The notes under the pieces are model-generated. The model had not been told where the DNA came from and made no database searches. It saw only the letters and a list, made by a program, of their open reading frames with translations. A program made the position numbers and the translations under genes. DNA of 64,000 nucleotides from Kocuria sp. cx-455 (GTDB lineage: Bacteria; Actinomycetota; Actinomycetes; Actinomycetales; Micrococcaceae): the NCBI RefSeq assembly GCF_014698015.1, contig NZ_JACXBS010000001.1, forward strand, positions 372,001-436,000. The letters run 5' to 3'. Shown here one piece after another: positions 61,416 through 64,000 of this stretch; the first letter of the stretch is position 1; each line of letters starts with the position of its first letter.

Positions 61416-63043
61416 GTACGAGCACCGATCGTCCTGACACTTCTGCTGCGATTAACGGCTCGGGCCACGGTGACAGCTTGAGCGCTCCCCTGCACATCCG
61501 GCATTCCCACTCACGCGGCTTCAGTGCGGGGTTCGTGGTCAAGCTGGTCCTGATGGCATTGGTCAACGCCTTCGGTTTGTTCGGGATTCTCTCCGCGTGG
61601 GCGGCAGGGAGCTGGGGAATCCTGGCGTTCCTGTTGATTGCATTGATCGTTGCCGACCTGGTCTATTTCCTCCCGACCCGCAGGGTGTTGCCGGCCAAGT
61701 ACCTCTACCCCGGGTTGATCTTCCTGCTGGTGTTCCAGATCTTCGTGGTCCTCTACACCGCGGCCACCGCTTTCACCAATTACGGCGACGGCCACAACTC
61801 CACCAAGGAAGCGGCCATCAATCAGCTCACCCGCACGTACGAACAGCGTGTGGAAGGTGGCCGGGAGTACTCCGTGAGAGTGCTCAGCAACAACGGTGAG
61901 CTCGCGTTGGCCACAACGCAGGACGAGCAAGTGCTGGTGGGAACGCAGGATCAGCCGCTTTCGGCAGCCGGGGATGCTCAGGTCACCGACGGTGTCATCG
62001 CGGAAGTTCCCGGCTATGACCTGCTGGACTACGGCCAGGTCACGGCTGCGTACGAAGAGGTCATGGACCTGCGGGTGCCCGTTTCCGAGGACGCCGCCGA
62101 CGGCGTATTGCGCACCGATGACGGTCGCACGGCGTACGCCTACACACCGTCCCTGGTGTACGACGAGCAGACGGACGCCATGGTTGCCAATGACGGGACC
62201 GTGTACCCGAACAACGGAGAAGGCTCATTCGTCAGCCCCGCGGGTGAGGAACTGCGCCCCGGTTGGCGGGTTTTCGTGGGACTCCAGAATTTTGCGGCCA
62301 TTTTCAATCCGGAGATCCTGGGCGGCCCGTTCGTGTCCGTCACTCTGTGGACCTTCGTGTTCGCCATCCTCTCCGTGGCTCTCACATTCTTCCTGGGTCT
62401 CCTCTTGGCCATTCTGTTCAACGACAAGAACTTGAAGTTCCGCACCGTCTACCGGGCGATCATTTTCCTGCCCTACGCGTTTCCCGCGTTCCTGTCGATC
62501 CTGATCTGGGCGGGACTGCTCAACGCGGACTTCGGGTACATCAACCAGGTGCTCCTGGGTGGCGCAAACATCCCCTGGTTGGACAACCCTTGGCTGGCCA
62601 GGGCCTCGTTGCTGATGGTGAACCTGTGGCTGGGCTTCCCCTACATGTTCCTGGTGACCACGGGTGCCCTGCAGTCCATCCCGTCCGAGCTGTACGAATC
62701 GGCGGAAATGGACGGCGCGGGTGCTGCGCAGAGGTTCCGTTCGATCACCCTGCCGATGCTCATGGTGGCCGTTGGTCCTTTGCTGATCGCCTCGTTCGCC
62801 ATGAACTTCAACAACTTCAACGTCATTTACCTGTTGACCGGTGGCGGGCCGCAGAATCTGGAATCCACCACTGGTGTGGGTGCCACGGACATCTTGATTT
62901 CTTTCGTGTACAAGATCGCCTTTGCGGGCGGTACTAATGATTACGGCGTGGCTTCCGCGCTGTCCATCCTCATCTTCATCATGGTCGCGTTGGTCTCGGC
63001 ACTGACGTTCCGCCGCAGCAAGGCTTTCGAGGAGATCAACTGA
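61412..63043 (+). CDS. malF: Maltose-type ABC transporter permease MalF
   Basis: This 543-residue permease has an N-terminal pair of helices, a large extracytoplasmic region of about 180 residues (about 125-305) and a six-helix core with the EAA-type loop ELYESAEMDGAGAAQRFRSITLPML that docks onto the ATPase. The extra loop between early helices matches the P2 domain of maltose MalF and supports the sugar assignment. It is coupled to malE by ATGA. The next gene starts one base after its stop. Confidence 0.9.
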   Translation: MSTSTDRPDTSAAINGSGHGDSLSAPLHIRHSHSRGFSAGFVVKLVLMALVNAFGLFGILSAWAAGSWGILAFLLIALIVADLVYFLPTRRVLPAKYLYPGLIFLLVFQIFVVLYTAATAFTNYGDGHNSTKEAAINQLTRTYEQRVEGGREYSVRVLSNNGELALATTQDEQVLVGTQDQPLSAAGDAQVTDGVIAEVPGYDLLDYGQVTAAYEEVMDLRVPVSEDAADGVLRTDDGRTAYAYTPSLVYDEQTDAMVANDGTVYPNNGEGSFVSPAGEELRPGWRVFVGLQNFAAIFNPEILGGPFVSVTLWTFVFAILSVALTFFLGLLLAILFNDKNLKFRTVYRAIIFLPYAFPAFLSILIWAGLLNADFGYINQVLLGGANIPWLDNPWLARASLLMVNLWLGFPYMFLVTTGALQSIPSELYESAEMDGAGAAQRFRSITLPMLMVAVGPLLIASFAMNFNNFNVIYLLTGGGPQNLESTTGVGATDILISFVYKIAFAGGTNDYGVASALSILIFIMVALVSALTFRRSKAFEEIN

Positions 63044-63044
63044 C

Positions 63045-63959
63045 ATGTCTACTTCAACCACCTCGACCGTCAAGAACGATCGGCCCGGTTCCCGCTCGCG
63101 GCTCAGCGCCGGACAGCGTTTTGCCCGCAGGGGATGGAAACACATTGCCGCGGTCGTGGCCTGTGTTTTTGCATTGTTCCCGCTGATTTATGCGTTTTCG
63201 GCGTCCTTGTCGCCTACCGGTTCGCTGTTGGGCTCCAATGATCTCTTCGCGGAGGTGACCGGCGCAAATTACCAGAACCTGCTCACCGATCCGCAGAACC
63301 CGTTCATGACGTGGTTCGGGAACTCCATGTTCATTTCCATCACCACCGCGGTGGGGGCGGTGCTGATGGGGGCAGCCGCAGCTTACGCATTCTCACGGTT
63401 CCGCTTCAAGTTCCGTGGGGGCGGGCTGATGTCCCTGCTGATCATCCAGATGTTCCCGCAGTTGTTGGCGTTCGTGGCGATCTTCCTCCTGCTCTTCAGC
63501 ATTTCCGAGGTTTACCCGTTCCTTGGCCTGAACTCACGGCTGGGTCTGGTCGCGGTCTACCTGGGGGGCGCATTGGGTGCCAATACGTTCCTGATGTACG
63601 GGTTCTTCAACACGATTCCCCGGGACCTGGACGAGGCCGCCACCCTGGACGGCGCTTCGCACTCCCAGATCTACTGGACGATCATCCTTCCCCTGGTTAC
63701 ACCCATCTTGGTGGTCGTGGGCATGCTTTCATTCATTGCGTCCTTCTCCGACTTCCTGCTGGCGCAGATCGTGCTGCAGGACCCCGAGAAGTACACCCTG
63801 GCCGTGGGGCTGTACCAGTTCGTGTCCGTACAGTTCGGCGAGAATTGGGGCGTGTTCACCGCCGGTGCCATCCTGTCGGCAATCCCCGTGGTGCTTCTGT
63901 TCTTGCTGCTGCAGCGTTATATCGTCTCGGGTCTCACCGGCGGCGCTGTGAAGGGCTAA
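63045..63959 (+). CDS. malG: Maltose-type ABC transporter permease MalG
   Basis: This 304-residue permease has six helices, a signature QMFPQLLAFVAIFLLLFSI in the core and the EAA loop TIPRDLDEAATLDGASHSQIYWT. It pairs with MalF to form the channel. It ends GGAVKG at 63957, the usual MalG ending. Downstream, GACGACGCCGT at 63970 marks the left arm of a probable terminator cut by the window edge. Confidence 0.92.
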   Translation: MSTSTTSTVKNDRPGSRSRLSAGQRFARRGWKHIAAVVACVFALFPLIYAFSASLSPTGSLLGSNDLFAEVTGANYQNLLTDPQNPFMTWFGNSMFISITTAVGAVLMGAAAAYAFSRFRFKFRGGGLMSLLIIQMFPQLLAFVAIFLLLFSISEVYPFLGLNSRLGLVAVYLGGALGANTFLMYGFFNTIPRDLDEAATLDGASHSQIYWTIILPLVTPILVVVGMLSFIASFSDFLLAQIVLQDPEKYTLAVGLYQFVSVQFGENWGVFTAGAILSAIPVVLLFLLLQRYIVSGLTGGAVKG

Positions 63960-64000
63960 CGTTCGGTAGGACGACGCCGTTCGGCTCGGATCCTGCCGCT

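Noticed and set aside
1..64000. tRNA genes, CRISPR arrays, integrases or prophage genes
   Set aside because: I looked for T-loop-like sequences, regularly spaced repeats and recombinase or phage structural motifs and found none that hold up.

Overview
The window is a 64 kb piece of a high-GC Gram-positive (Actinomycetota) chromosome, most likely a member of the Micrococcales. The evidence is the block SRP RNA - dnaX - recR - lysC, the purS-purQ-purL order with a short PurL, IclR/OhrR/LacI-type regulators, frequent GTG starts with purine-rich ribosome binding sites, and both actinobacterial SAM-I and SAM-IV riboswitches. No tRNA, rRNA, CRISPR array, prophage or complete insertion sequence is visible. 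The exact genus cannot be fixed from the sequence alone.

Layout. 0-4.5 kb: start of an MHS-type transporter, a DUF559-like endonuclease gene bracketed by two copies of a 64-nt palindromic repeat, a SAM-I-controlled MetE-like methionine synthase, a 3-hydroxybutyrate dehydrogenase and an M23 peptidase. 4.6-13.7 kb: a catabolic island with an SDR - FMN/2Fe-2S reductase - CYP199-like P450 operon, aldehyde dehydrogenase, MFS transporter, metallo-beta-lactamase-fold hydrolase, IclR regulator and BASS transporter. Related palindromes sit in all three divergent promoters. 13.8-25.5 kb: AlkA glycosylase, thiolase, MarR plus FAD reductase, DUF2243 plus CtaG-like pair, an alcohol dehydrogenase, a hydroxyisobutyrate-type dehydrogenase with an MHS transporter, and an FGGY sugar kinase. 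25.6-32.3 kb: ilvD followed by three amino-acid-type transporters.

33-43 kb is a sulfur/methionine region. It holds metY with a CoA-binding protein (SAM-I), acetyl-CoA synthetase (SAM-I, with its start codon inside the aptamer), a second CoA-binding protein, and a DmoA/DszA-type flavin monooxygenase (SAM-IV with a clear promoter). Between metY and acs lie a sulfatase remnant, a frameshifted UPF0126 gene and a succinate dehydrogenase locus with cytochrome b and iron-sulfur subunits but no flavoprotein. 43-64 kb: cardiolipin synthase, purSQL, a GH15 hydrolase, an ohrR - unknown - Rieske operon, lysC-recR-dnaX-SRP RNA, and a LacI-controlled maltose-type ABC transporter.

The most interesting idea concerns the four SAM riboswitches. 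O-acetylhomoserine sulfhydrylation by MetY releases acetate, and acetyl-CoA synthetase turns acetate back into the acetyl-CoA needed to make O-acetylhomoserine. A DMS-monooxygenase-like enzyme could supply methanethiol, which MetY-type enzymes can convert directly to methionine. All of these genes appear to be shut off by SAM. Other points of note are the exactly 64-nt palindromic repeat family (four copies), a recurring GCGGCGTCGTC terminator stem, the predicted IclR regulon, the sdh locus without sdhA, and the OhrR-linked unknown/Rieske pair.
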